From the NCBI GenBank assembly GCA_041917255.1, contig JAYRYA010000002.1, forward strand, positions 124,001 through 188,000: DNA of 64,000 nucleotides. Reading direction: 5' to 3'. The notes below the pieces were generated by a model. The model was not told the DNA's origin. It ran no database searches and saw only the letters and a list, made by a program, of their open reading frames with translations. Position 1 is the first letter of the stretch; every line of letters begins with the position of its first letter. This document shows, in pieces, positions 26,657 through 35,184 of the stretch. A program made the position numbers and the translations under genes. This DNA comes from Zoogloea sp041917255. GTDB lineage: Bacteria > Pseudomonadota > Gammaproteobacteria > Burkholderiales > Rhodocyclaceae.

Positions 26657-28914
26657 GGGTTGTAGCCGGGCGCCGCGGGGGTCGTGGCTGTGCCGACGGG
26701 CGTAGCCGGGGTGGCGGTGGAGGACGAATCGACCCGCGGAACGTTGTAGGGCACGGCCGGCGGCGGGCTGCCCGGCGGCGGCAGCAGCGGTGGGTTGGGT
26801 TCGCGGCGCATCAGGTTGCGCGGTTCGTCCAGATCGCGCTGCTGGCCGATGACGTAGTTGTAGCGCTCGGCCGAGATGCCCTGGATGGCGGCGGCGTCCC
26901 GCAGGATCACCGGGCGCAGGAAGACGATCAGGTTGGTCTTGGCCCGCTTGCGGGAGTCGTAACGGAAGAACTGGCCCAGGTAGGGGATGTCGCCCAGTAC
27001 CGGCACCTTCTCGACGCCGCCGGAGTAGGAGTCTTCCACCAGGCCGCCGAGGGCGATCACCGCGCCGTCGTCCACCAGCACGGTGGATTCGATGGAGCGC
27101 TTGGTGGTGGACGGGCCGGTGGTGCTGGTGGCGGTGGATTCGATGACGGCCGACGCTTCCTGGTAGATCTGCAGACGCACGGTGCCGCCTTCGGAGATCT
27201 GCGGCTTGATCTTCAGGGTGAGGCCCACGTCCTTGCGCTCGACCGTGGTGAACGGGTTGCTGGCGCCGGTGGAGGTGGTGGTGTAGGTGCCGGTGACGAA
27301 GGGCACGTTGCGGCCGACGACGATCTTGGCCTCTTCGTTGTCGAGGGTGACCAGGTTGGGCGTGGACAGGATGTTGGCCTTGGTGTCCGATTCGAGGAAG
27401 CGCGCCAGCATGTTGAGGTTGGCGATCTCGCGCCCGCCCACCGTGACCGTGCCGCCCCCGAGCAGCAGATTGAGACCGTTGCTCGGCAGTGTCGTCGAGC
27501 TGCTGCTGGCAAGACTGGTGGCGAGGTTGAGGATGTTGTTGCCGCTGGAGTTGAAGCTGGTGCCACCGAACACGGTGGTGCTGCCGAGCTTGCCGGCCTG
27601 CCACTGGATGCCGATCTCGGCAGCCTTTTCGGTGCTGACTTCGGTGATGAGCGCCTCGACATACACCTGGGCGCGGCGGCGGTCGAGCTGGTCGATGACC
27701 TTGCGCAGGTTGTTGTAGATGGCTTCGGGGGCGGTGATGATCAGCGCGTTGCTCATCGGGTCGGCCTGGATGAAGCCGTTGCCGGTGGTGCCGCTGGTAT
27801 TGCTGCTGTTGCTGAACGACGGGGTGTTGCCGAAGCCGGTGGTGCTGGTCTGGCTGCCGGTGGTGGTGCTGGTGTTGCTGAAGCTGGAGCCGGTGGTGCT
27901 GCTGGTGTTGCCGAAGCTGTTCTGGCCGGATCCCGAGGTGCTGGTGCTGCCTGCTTCGCCAGTGACCACGGCGCGCAGGGTCTGGGCGACCTTGGTGGCT
28001 TCGGCGTTTTTCAGGTAGACGACGTGGATGTTGCCGCTGGCACCGGGTTGGTCGAGGTTGGCCACCAGCTGGCGCACCGCGTTGAGCTTGGACGGGTTGT
28101 CGGAGCGTACCAGCAGGCTGTTGGTGCGCGGATCGCCCGTCACCGACACGCGCTGGCTGGCATCGCCCGCCAGGCCGCCAGTGGCACCGGCCACGCCTGC
28201 AGTACCGGCGTCGTTCATCAGGCGGTTGATGGTCTGGGCAAGATCGAACGCCGAGGCGTGCTGGAGCGGCATCACCCGCAGGCCGGTTTGTGGCACATCG
28301 ATGGATTCGACGATCTGGGCGATGCGGCCGATGTTCTCGGCGTAGTCGGTCACCACCAGGGAGTTGTTGCCCGGATAGGCGGTGACGGTGTTGTTGGGTG
28401 ACACCAGCGGCCGGATGATTGGCACCAGCTGCGCGGCGGATTCGTGCTTGAGGCTGAACACCTGGGTGGTCAGGCGGTCGCCGCCACCGGCGCCCTGACC
28501 CTTGCCCACCGGCACGGCGTGGAGCTTGGCGTCGGCCTCGGGGACGATCTTGGTGACGCCCTGGCCTTCGATGGCGGTGTAGCCCTGCAGGCGCAGCGCC
28601 GACAGGAGGATCGAGTAGGTGAGATTGCGCGCCACCGGGCGGGCCGTGACGATGTTGAGGGTGCCCTTGACCCGCGGATCGACGATGAAGTTGCGCCCGG
28701 AAATCTTGGAGATGGCCTGGATCACCGCGCCAATGTCGGCATTCACGAAATTGAGCGAGACGGGCTCGGCGTTGCTGCGGCTGTCGGTTTCGGCGGCGAG
28801 CGCGGCGGCGGGCGGCAGGGCGAGGCCGGCGGCAAAGGCCAGGGCGCAACTGAAGGCGAGCGTGCGGGTGAGCGGCTGGCGGGCAGAACCCGGGCTACGG
28901 CGGGCTGGTTTCAT
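26653..28914 (-). CDS. gspD: Type II secretion secretin GspD
   Basis: Outer-membrane secretin channel. 753 residues: a signal peptide (about 1-41), N0 and N1-N3 domains (NFVNADIGAVIQAISKISGRNFIVDPRVKG onwards), then the secretin domain. The latter has VEALITEVSTEKAAEIGIQWQ, RNVPFVTG, SVIALGGLVEDS-like DDGAVIALGGLVEDSYS and VPVLGDIPYLGQFFR. An unusual Ser/Thr/Gly/Asn-rich insertion of about 60 residues (about 318-381, encoded near 27770-27960) interrupts the N3 domain. The C-terminus is Pro/Thr-rich. No gspS pilotin gene is nearby. It overlaps gspC and gspE by 4 bases each. Confidence 0.97.
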   Translation of the reverse strand: MKPARRSPGSARQPLTRTLAFSCALAFAAGLALPPAAALAAETDSRSNAEPVSLNFVNADIGAVIQAISKISGRNFIVDPRVKGTLNIVTARPVARNLTYSILLSALRLQGYTAIEGQGVTKIVPEADAKLHAVPVGKGQGAGGGDRLTTQVFSLKHESAAQLVPIIRPLVSPNNTVTAYPGNNSLVVTDYAENIGRIAQIVESIDVPQTGLRVMPLQHASAFDLAQTINRLMNDAGTAGVAGATGGLAGDASQRVSVTGDPRTNSLLVRSDNPSKLNAVRQLVANLDQPGASGNIHVVYLKNAEATKVAQTLRAVVTGEAGSTSTSGSGQNSFGNTSSTTGSSFSNTSTTTGSQTSTTGFGNTPSFSNSSNTSGTTGNGFIQADPMSNALIITAPEAIYNNLRKVIDQLDRRRAQVYVEALITEVSTEKAAEIGIQWQAGKLGSTTVFGGTSFNSSGNNILNLATSLASSSSTTLPSNGLNLLLGGGTVTVGGREIANLNMLARFLESDTKANILSTPNLVTLDNEEAKIVVGRNVPFVTGTYTTTSTGASNPFTTVERKDVGLTLKIKPQISEGGTVRLQIYQEASAVIESTATSTTGPSTTKRSIESTVLVDDGAVIALGGLVEDSYSGGVEKVPVLGDIPYLGQFFRYDSRKRAKTNLIVFLRPVILRDAAAIQGISAERYNYVIGQQRDLDEPRNLMRREPNPPLLPPPGSPPPAVPYNVPRVDSSSTATPATPVGTATTPAAPGYNP

Positions 28915-29588
28915 TGGTTGTTCGGGCTCGGAAAGGGCTGGGCCTGGAAATTCAAGGGGAAGCCGGCCTGAGACGGTTGCTGGCTGGCATCGACGGCGTT
29001 GACCTCGCTCTGCATGCGCGCGGAGGGCAGGGTCACGACGGGCTGGAGCTGATCTGGGATGAGGGGGGCTGGCAGCGCGGCCGAATTTCCGGGCGTGCCA
29101 GCGTTGGCCGTAACCAGGGCGCGATCGGCGAGGGCGACCCGCTGGCGGGCGCCGCCCACCGTGATGTCCACGCCATCGCCGGCCACATGGGTCAGGCTGA
29201 CGCCGGGGCGGATCTCCTGGCCTTCGACAAAACCCTGCTGGGGGCCGCCGTCGATGGTGATGACCGCCCAGCCAGGGCGGCCGGCTGCGCCGGTGACGAC
29301 GGCCTGGACGGCGTAGCGGCCGGGCGCGGCGGCCACCGCTGCCGGCGTGCCCGGCGCAGCGCCCTTGCCAAGCAGGTGCCGGCTGGCGATGGCCTGGGCG
29401 GCCCGCAGCGGGTCGGATTCGGTGGCGACCGGCAAGGCCGGTGGGCGCGGCGCAGTGAAGCGCCAGAAGAGGTCGACCGCGACCCACGCCGTGATGGCGA
29501 GCGAGATACCCCACGCCAGCAGGGGGCCGAGACGTGCGGCGCGCGCCAGGGACAGGCGTGACAGGTCGGAACGGTCGGGGAGCTTCAT
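28911..29588 (-). CDS. gspC: Type II secretion protein GspC
   Basis: Inner-membrane protein connecting the platform to the secretin. 225 residues from MKLPDRSDLSRL (a TTG 5 codons upstream is an alternative start). It has one membrane helix (about 25-45) and a periplasmic homology region (about 65-145, RHLLGKGAAP...VSLTHVAGDGVDITVGGARQRVAL). The C-terminus is short with no PDZ domain, unlike the longer GspC of Vibrio or Pseudomonas. First gene of a complete twelve-gene operon, gspCDEFGHIJKLMN. Confidence 0.87.
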   Translation of the reverse strand: MKLPDRSDLSRLSLARAARLGPLLAWGISLAITAWVAVDLFWRFTAPRPPALPVATESDPLRAAQAIASRHLLGKGAAPGTPAAVAAAPGRYAVQAVVTGAAGRPGWAVITIDGGPQQGFVEGQEIRPGVSLTHVAGDGVDITVGGARQRVALADRALVTANAGTPGNSAALPAPLIPDQLQPVVTLPSARMQSEVNAVDASQQPSQAGFPLNFQAQPFPSPNNQ

Positions 29589-29698
29589 CGGTGAGCCGGG
29601 CAAAAGACCGTCAATCTTAGCCGGCCTCGGTTACAGGTGAAAGCGCCGCGATGTCTCAAGGTGTTGGGGTGACGGCTGCCGGCGCCGTCGGGATGGCT

Positions 29699-30553
29699 TT
29701 AGGCGGCAATGCCGACCGTGAGCGTGGCGGTGTAACCCGTGCTGGTGTTGCCGCTGAGGGTGGTCATCTGCAGGCTGGTGCCGTCGGAGAAGACGTTGTC
29801 GGTCGCAAAACTCATGCTGCTCAAGTTGGCGGCACTGGTTGTGTAGTTGGCGGTGGCGTAGACCTCGGTGAGGGTGGCGAGGGGAAAGGTGAGCTGGGAC
29901 GTCTTGATCTTGTTGCCGTAACCGGTGGCCGTGGCGAGGCTGGGGTAGATCTCGAAATGGATGTGGGGCATCCGCCCGGCGTAACAGCCGGGAAACACGG
30001 TGAGGAAGGTGACGCTGCCGTCGCTGTCGGTGGCCTGCACGCCGCGCAGGTAGTTCTCGGCGGTGATCCCGGTGCTGTAGAGCGAGTACAGCCCGTTGCG
30101 GTCGCAGTGCCACAGATAGATGGCGTAGCCGGCCAGGTTGGCGCAGCTGTTGGCGGTGTTCACCAGCTTGAGGGTGAGGGTGAGCGGGATGCCGGTAGCG
30201 ACTGCGCTGGCACTACCGAAGCTGGCGCGGATGTCGCTGCGCACGATGCCGCTCTGGGCGAGGGCGTTGGCGATGCCGCTGCTGTTGTAGTTGGAGCCGT
30301 CGCCGGGGTAGGGGCCGGCGGTCTCTTCGGGAACGATCGAGCAGCTGGAGACTGTGCTGGCCACACTCGACGACGTGCTGGACGTGGTGCTGGCGACGCT
30401 GCCGAAGCTGCCCTCGGCGCCGCCACCGCAGCCGGCCAGGGAGAGCGGGGCGACGGAGCCCGCCACCAGCCTGCGTAGGGCCTGGCGCCGGTCCACCGGC
30501 ATCCTGAGCAGGGCTTCGAGGTCGAGGGCGAGGCGCTGGTCGTGATTTTTCAT
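29699..30553 (-). CDS. Exported intradiol ring-cleavage dioxygenase-like lipoprotein
   Basis: 284 residues. The N-terminus has a twin-arginine-like motif (DRRQALRRLV) and a lipobox LAGC with Cys42, so it is probably a Tat-exported lipoprotein. A Ser/Thr/Val-rich linker (about 50-68) follows. The rest matches the catalytic domain of protocatechuate 3,4-dioxygenase-like proteins: EETAGPYPGDGSN, LWHCDRNGLYS, ENYLRGVQATDSDGSVTFLTVFPGCYAGRMPHIHFEI. That includes the Tyr and paired His expected to bind Fe(III). The substrate outside the cytoplasm is unknown. GGAG lies 7 bases before the ATG. It stands alone, with no aromatic catabolism genes nearby. Confidence 0.82.
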   Translation of the reverse strand: MKNHDQRLALDLEALLRMPVDRRQALRRLVAGSVAPLSLAGCGGGAEGSFGSVASTTSSTSSSVASTVSSCSIVPEETAGPYPGDGSNYNSSGIANALAQSGIVRSDIRASFGSASAVATGIPLTLTLKLVNTANSCANLAGYAIYLWHCDRNGLYSLYSTGITAENYLRGVQATDSDGSVTFLTVFPGCYAGRMPHIHFEIYPSLATATGYGNKIKTSQLTFPLATLTEVYATANYTTSAANLSSMSFATDNVFSDGTSLQMTTLSGNTSTGYTATLTVGIAA

Positions 30554-30625
30554 CGGGTGACTCCGGATATTGAAGGGGTTTCCCGGGGTCGCCCGGCATG
30601 GGCGGGAGTGTATGAAAAGGGTGTG

Positions 30626-31390
30626 TTAAGCCGGGTTGGCAGCAGGTAAAGGCACGTAAAGTCCGGGTGGCAGGGCGCTCGTCCAGCCAAGGGCTTCGAG
30701 CACTGCGGCGAATTCGCCATCCAGCGGAGCGATGACATCAAGCAGCGCGCCGCTGACTGGGTGGAAGAACTGCATCCGGGTGCAGGCGAGGAGCATCCGA
30801 TGACAGCCGAAGTGCCGCTGGAAAAAGCGGTTGTGGCGTCCCTTGCCAAAGGTGGCGTCGCCGATGATGGGGTGGGAAAGGTGTTTGAGGTGACGCCGGA
30901 TCTGGTGTCGGCGGCCGGTGTGGGGTGTGAGTTCGACCAGCGCGTAGCGGCTGGTGGGGTAGCGATCCACGGCGAAGGGCAGCTCGCCGGTGGCGAGGCG
31001 GCGGAAATCGGTGATGGCCGGCTGGGCGGCGTCGGAGGCCTCGTCGCCCACCCACTCGGCGTCGTCCCGGCGGCGCGTGAGGGCGTGGTCGATGCGCCCG
31101 GCTTCGGGCGGGTGGCCGCGCACCACCGCGAGGTAGGTCTTGGCGACTTCCTGGTGTTCGAACTGGCCGGCGAGCTGGCGGGCGGTGTCCCGGTCGAGGG
31201 CGAACACCAGCACGCCCGAAGTGCCCCGGTCCAGACGATGGGCCGGGTGGACGTGACGGCCGAGCTGGTCGCGCAGCAATTGCACGGCAAAGCGGGTTTC
31301 GTGGCGGTCGAGTTCGCTGCGATGGACAAGCAGCCCGGCCGGCTTGTGGATGACGACGACGTGGTCGTCGTGGTACAGGATCGGAAGCAT
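30626..31390 (-). CDS. truC: TruC, tRNA pseudouridine-65 synthase
   Basis: RluA-family pseudouridine synthase that modifies U65 of certain tRNAs. 254 residues from MLPILYHDDHVVVIHKPAGLLVHRS, which aligns with the start of E. coli TruC. The catalytic motif HPAHRLDRGTSGVLVFALD contains the nucleophilic Asp. YALVELTPHTGRRHQIRRHLKHLSHPIIGDATFGKGRHNRFF is TruC-specific. An ATG 7 codons upstream (31411) is possible. Divergent from the Gcr-like gene. Confidence 0.93.
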   Translation of the reverse strand: MLPILYHDDHVVVIHKPAGLLVHRSELDRHETRFAVQLLRDQLGRHVHPAHRLDRGTSGVLVFALDRDTARQLAGQFEHQEVAKTYLAVVRGHPPEAGRIDHALTRRRDDAEWVGDEASDAAQPAITDFRRLATGELPFAVDRYPTSRYALVELTPHTGRRHQIRRHLKHLSHPIIGDATFGKGRHNRFFQRHFGCHRMLLACTRMQFFHPVSGALLDVIAPLDGEFAAVLEALGWTSALPPGLYVPLPAANPA

Positions 31391-31487
31391 GGTGCGATGG
31401 TAAACCGGCATTGCGCGCTGCGGGTGGAGCCGCCCCGCCCTGCAGGAAGACGAACCAAAAAGCGCCGTCTCGGGTCATACTTTGCCT

Positions 31488-33596
31488 ATGCCAAACGCGC
31501 TTACTCTCGACGCGGCGCTTGCCGAGGCCTTTACCCGCGACGCCCTGCTGGCGTCCATCCATTCCGTCTTGCCCGAGCAGCGCCAGGGGCAGCGCGATCT
31601 CCCCAAACTCGCCTCTCGCCTTGCGGCGCTGGTGGCCGCTGCCGACCTGCCCGACCGGCTCGATGCCTGGCGGGCGCTGACCGCATGGCTGGCCGGCGGG
31701 GCGCTGTGGAGTGACGTGTATATCGACTCCGCCGACGTGCATGGCTCGGCCACCCAGCGTTTCGCAGTGCTGATGGACGTGCTGGCCGGCAATCCCCCGC
31801 TGGCGGCGGCCGTACGTCGGGCAATCCGCTGCATCCTCGATGAAACCGATGGCGCCAATCTGTTCGGCGAGGTGGGGGTTCCCAGTGACCGGGGCTTTCT
31901 GTCGGAGTTTGGTGACCGATTTACCGCCAAGATCATCCCCTCGCCCCGGGACGATCACGATCTGTCGCACTTGATGAGTGGCAGCTTCCGGCGCAACAAG
32001 GATCTGACTCTCATCCGCGGCCTGCAGCCGTCAACTTTCCAGCGAGCGGTCGATCTGCTTTTCCCGGCAGACGATCCGGGCATGTACACGGCCCTGCAGG
32101 GCGCGATGGCCGACGGCTTCCGGCTGTTGCTGGCGCGTGTCCAGGGGCAAGGGCTGTCCCTCAAGCTGCGGGCCCGGGGCGAGCACCGCCCGGTGGCCAG
32201 CTCCCCTTTCCGACGGCTTGCCGATAGCGGCGAGAACCTGCTCTGCGCCTGGGAGCAGGGGCGCGTGTCGATGCAACTCGTCGAGGCCTGGCAGCGTGAC
32301 CTCGCAGCCAGTCGGGACGAGATGCACCTGATCTCCACCCGCCTCGAATCCGAAGGCATCAGCGTCGATATCGTGTATGGGCTGGATGTGCTGGACCGCT
32401 GCCTGACCCGGATGGAGACCATCGTCGGCGTGATGGCCGCCGAGCCAGGCTCGCCGGGGCCGACCTTGCTACTGCTCCAGCAACTAGCCTACGCAGCCCA
32501 CGAGAGCACCAGCCTGCGCCATCTGGTGCGGGCCAACCTGCAGCGCCTGCAGCGGCGCATCGTCGACCGCGCCGGCGAGACCGGCGAGCATTACATTGCA
32601 GAGACGGATAAGGATTACCGCCATATCTGGGTGGCCGCCGCGGGCGGGGGATTGCTCACGGTGGGCACTGCGGCGATGAAGATGACCGTCGCTGGCGCCG
32701 GGCTGGCGTTGTTCCTGGAAGGGCTCGGTTCCGGCATCAACTACGCGGTGAGCTTCCTGATCCTTCAGGCGCTGGGTCTGATCCTCGCCACCAAGCAGCC
32801 GGCAATGACCGCCGCGGCCTTTGCCGCCATCATCCGCGACCGCAAAGGCAACGAACGCCTGGACGTGATCGTCGATTACGCGGCGTGCATCTGCCACTCG
32901 CAGTTGGCGGCCACCATCGCCAATGTGGTGGTGGTGGCCTGTGGTGCCTACGCCTTCGATGCGACCTGGCGTCTGGTCACGGGCCACGCCTTCCTCACCA
33001 CCGAAGAGGCCCGCTATGTCTTCCATTCCCTCAGTCCGGTGGATAGCGGCACGGTGTTCTATGCGGCGCTCACCGGCGTGATCCTGTACCTCGCGGCACT
33101 CGTGGGGGGCTGGCTGGATAACTGGGCGGTGTATCACCGGCTGCCCCAGGCCATCGCCGAGCACCGGCTGGGCAACCGTTTCGGGCGGCTGCGGATGATG
33201 CGACTGGCCGGCATCGTGTCGCGCAACATGTCGGGCTGGGCGACCAACATCTCCCTTGGGCTGATGCTGGGAATGACGCCGGTGCTCGGCAAGTTCTTCG
33301 GGCTGCCGCTGGATGTGCGTCACGTGACGCTCAACTCGGGCATCCTGAGCCTCGCCACGTCGTCGCTCGAAATGAAGTGGGTCGGCACCGGGCTGCTCTC
33401 CCTGGCGGTAGCGGGGGTCGGTGTGATGTTCGTGCTCAACCTGGGTGTGAGCTTCGCGCTGTCGCTGATGACGGCCGTTCGTGCCTACGACCTGCCCAAG
33501 TCAGACCTGCGCGAATTGCGTCGCCGCCTGTGGCATCGGCTGCGCACCCGGCCACGGGACTTCCTGCTCCCACCCAAGCGGCCGGCGGTTTCCTGA
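31488..33596 (+). CDS. Gcr family ('site-specific recombinase') integral membrane protein
   Basis: 702 residues. It belongs to the family named after gonococcal gcr and usually labelled site-specific recombinase. The N-terminal half is soluble; the C-terminal half has six or so membrane segments (for example around VAAAGGGLLTVGTAAMKM, GINYAVSFLILQALGLIL, LAATIANVVVVACGAYAF and TVFYAALTGVILYLAALVGG). No tyrosine- or serine-recombinase catalytic motif is visible, so the recombinase name is doubtful. The ATG at 31488 is the first in frame; a TTG 2 codons earlier is possible. No clear ribosome site. Confidence 0.82.
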   Translation: MPNALTLDAALAEAFTRDALLASIHSVLPEQRQGQRDLPKLASRLAALVAAADLPDRLDAWRALTAWLAGGALWSDVYIDSADVHGSATQRFAVLMDVLAGNPPLAAAVRRAIRCILDETDGANLFGEVGVPSDRGFLSEFGDRFTAKIIPSPRDDHDLSHLMSGSFRRNKDLTLIRGLQPSTFQRAVDLLFPADDPGMYTALQGAMADGFRLLLARVQGQGLSLKLRARGEHRPVASSPFRRLADSGENLLCAWEQGRVSMQLVEAWQRDLAASRDEMHLISTRLESEGISVDIVYGLDVLDRCLTRMETIVGVMAAEPGSPGPTLLLLQQLAYAAHESTSLRHLVRANLQRLQRRIVDRAGETGEHYIAETDKDYRHIWVAAAGGGLLTVGTAAMKMTVAGAGLALFLEGLGSGINYAVSFLILQALGLILATKQPAMTAAAFAAIIRDRKGNERLDVIVDYAACICHSQLAATIANVVVVACGAYAFDATWRLVTGHAFLTTEEARYVFHSLSPVDSGTVFYAALTGVILYLAALVGGWLDNWAVYHRLPQAIAEHRLGNRFGRLRMMRLAGIVSRNMSGWATNISLGLMLGMTPVLGKFFGLPLDVRHVTLNSGILSLATSSLEMKWVGTGLLSLAVAGVGVMFVLNLGVSFALSLMTAVRAYDLPKSDLRELRRRLWHRLRTRPRDFLLPPKRPAVS

Positions 33597-33740
33597 GGGG
33601 CGGCGGGGCGGCTCAAGCTTGACGGCAGCGCGCCGTTAATCTTCCCGCGGCAGCCGGCCAGACGATTCATTCGGAATCGGCGGTGGCCTCCGCGCCGATC
33701 GATGCGTCCCACCCCCACGGTCCGTCACCGAGAGCCCCGA

Positions 33741-34361
33741 ATGAATGCGCCCGAACGAAACCTCCACCTGAGCATCCGCAGCACCGGCGAGCTTGCCGGC
33801 ATCGTGCGGGTGAACGAAGAAATCAAGGCCATCGTCGCGACGGCCTTCCGGATCAACCTGATGGCCCTCAACGCCATCTTCCTCGCCAAGCGCGCGGGCA
33901 ACGCGGCGCTGGGCTTCGGCGTGCTCTCCAATGAGCTGCGCCGCTTCGCCCAGGATCTGACGCGACACATGGCCTCGCTGCGGGACATGACCTCCGGCTC
34001 GGTGGGCAGCGTCACGGGCGTCGTACAACAACAGCGCAACTCACGCATCCTCGCCGAGGCGATCCGCCTTTCCGGCGATGTGCCGGGCGTGCGGGAAGCC
34101 CGCAAGCGCGGTATGGAGCGCCTGTCAGTGCAGCAGGCAAGTCTGCGGTCGCTTGACCTGCGCCTGCGCGCGGCGGTCGAGGAAACCCAGCAACTGGTGG
34201 AACTGGGCGGTGTGCTGGCCCGCTCGGCCAAGATCGAGGCGGCCTACGGCGGCGGGTTCAGTCCGGCGCTGATGCAGGTCTCGACCGATTTCGCGGAGGT
34301 GATCGCCCAGATCAAGCGATCCCTCGAAGTGCTCGGCAAGGAACGGCTCGTAAAGGACTAG
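33741..34361 (+). CDS. Soluble protein with two chemoreceptor-tip-like segments
   Basis: 206 residues, no membrane segment or signal peptide, strongly helical. Residues 28-72 (IKAIVATAFRINLMALNAI...) align with the signalling-tip hairpin of methyl-accepting chemotaxis proteins, keeping NLxALNA, AxRAG and GFGVLSNELRRFA. The EAAR Glu is replaced by Leu-Ala-Lys. A second segment at about 161-190 (RSAKIEAAYGGGF...) resembles the tip again. It sits 6 bases before the ODP-like gene, so the two probably form one unit. I infer a cytoplasmic signalling partner; no cheA or cheW is in the window. Confidence 0.75.
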   Translation: MNAPERNLHLSIRSTGELAGIVRVNEEIKAIVATAFRINLMALNAIFLAKRAGNAALGFGVLSNELRRFAQDLTRHMASLRDMTSGSVGSVTGVVQQQRNSRILAEAIRLSGDVPGVREARKRGMERLSVQQASLRSLDLRLRAAVEETQQLVELGGVLARSAKIEAAYGGGFSPALMQVSTDFAEVIAQIKRSLEVLGKERLVKD

Positions 34362-34367
34362 GAACCC

Positions 34368-35108
34368 ATGAAGCAGGCTCACTGTATCTTCCAGGACAAT
34401 GACCACCGCTGGCTGGCGATCGCGCGGGACGCGACCAAGCCGGGCTACATCATCGACACCAACGAATACGTGATCGTCGATGGCGAAGAGGCGCTGCTGT
34501 GCGACCCGGGTGGGATCGAAATCTTCCCGGCGGTGTTCTCGGCCCTGTCGGCCGAGTGCGATCCGACCCGGCTGGCGGGCATCTTCGCCTCGCATCAGGA
34601 TCCGGACATCATCTCATCGCTGGCGCTGTGGCTTGAGTTCAAGCCCGATCTGAAGTGCTATACAAGCTGGCTGTGGCAGTCGTTCCTGCCTCACTTCGGC
34701 GGCGAGGATTCGACCTTCGTGCCCATCCCCGATCCGGGCATGACCATCAAACTTGGCAGGCTCGAGTTGCAGGCTGTGCCAGCCCATTACCTGCACTCCT
34801 CCGGTAACTTCAACCTGTACGACCCGAAGGCCAAGATCCTGTTCTCCGGTGATATCGGTGCAGCGCTGCTGCCGCCCGATCAGGGCGGGCTGTACGTGGA
34901 GGACTTCTCCCGTCATATCCGCCACGCGGAGGCCTTCCACAAGCGTTGGATGGGCTCCGACCGGGCCAAGCGCGACTGGTGCGAGCGCGTCTCTCGCATG
35001 GAAATCGACATGCTGGTGCCCCAGCACGGTGCGATCTACCAGGGCGCTGACGTGCAGCGATTCATCAACTGGTTCGCTGCGCTGGAAGTGGGCGTGCTGC
35101 GCGGCTGA
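34368..35108 (+). CDS. ODP-like metallo-beta-lactamase-fold di-iron protein
   Basis: 246 residues, a single metallo-beta-lactamase domain related to the di-iron half of flavodiiron proteins but without the flavodoxin domain. Candidate metal ligands in order are HQDPD (His76, Asp78, Asp80), PAHYLHSSGN (His140 or His143), FSGDIG (Asp162) and PQHGAIY (His220). This matches the oxygen-binding di-iron protein (ODP) class described as an oxygen/iron sensor working with chemoreceptors in Treponema. The neighbouring receptor-tip-like gene supports a sensing rather than an enzymatic role. It follows its partner by 6 bases and is followed by a likely terminator. Confidence 0.82.
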   Translation: MKQAHCIFQDNDHRWLAIARDATKPGYIIDTNEYVIVDGEEALLCDPGGIEIFPAVFSALSAECDPTRLAGIFASHQDPDIISSLALWLEFKPDLKCYTSWLWQSFLPHFGGEDSTFVPIPDPGMTIKLGRLELQAVPAHYLHSSGNFNLYDPKAKILFSGDIGAALLPPDQGGLYVEDFSRHIRHAEAFHKRWMGSDRAKRDWCERVSRMEIDMLVPQHGAIYQGADVQRFINWFAALEVGVLRG

Positions 35109-35114
35109 AGTTGA

Positions 35115-35141
35115 GGCCCCGCAAGGACAGGGGCCGGTTTT
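35115..35141 (+). terminator. Possible terminator after the ODP-like gene
   Basis: A 6-bp GC stem GGCCCC / GGGGCC with a 9-base loop is followed by GGTTTT. It lies 7 bases after the stop codon and about 45 bases before the SirB2 start. The short stem and short U-run make it a modest candidate. Confidence 0.5.
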
Positions 35142-35184
35142 CCCTGCAGACTGTTGCCTTGGTGTAACCCTGGCCAGAGGCGAC

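Noticed and set aside
25190..28849. 1219-codon frame running through gspE into gspD
   Set aside because: The upstream part is read out of frame through gspD and has low-complexity Arg/Gln/His-rich sequence; the real gspE starts at 26656 with an ATGA overlap.
31488..33596. Gcr gene as evidence of a mobile element
   Set aside because: No recombinase motif, flanking repeats, att sites or cargo; the product is a membrane protein.
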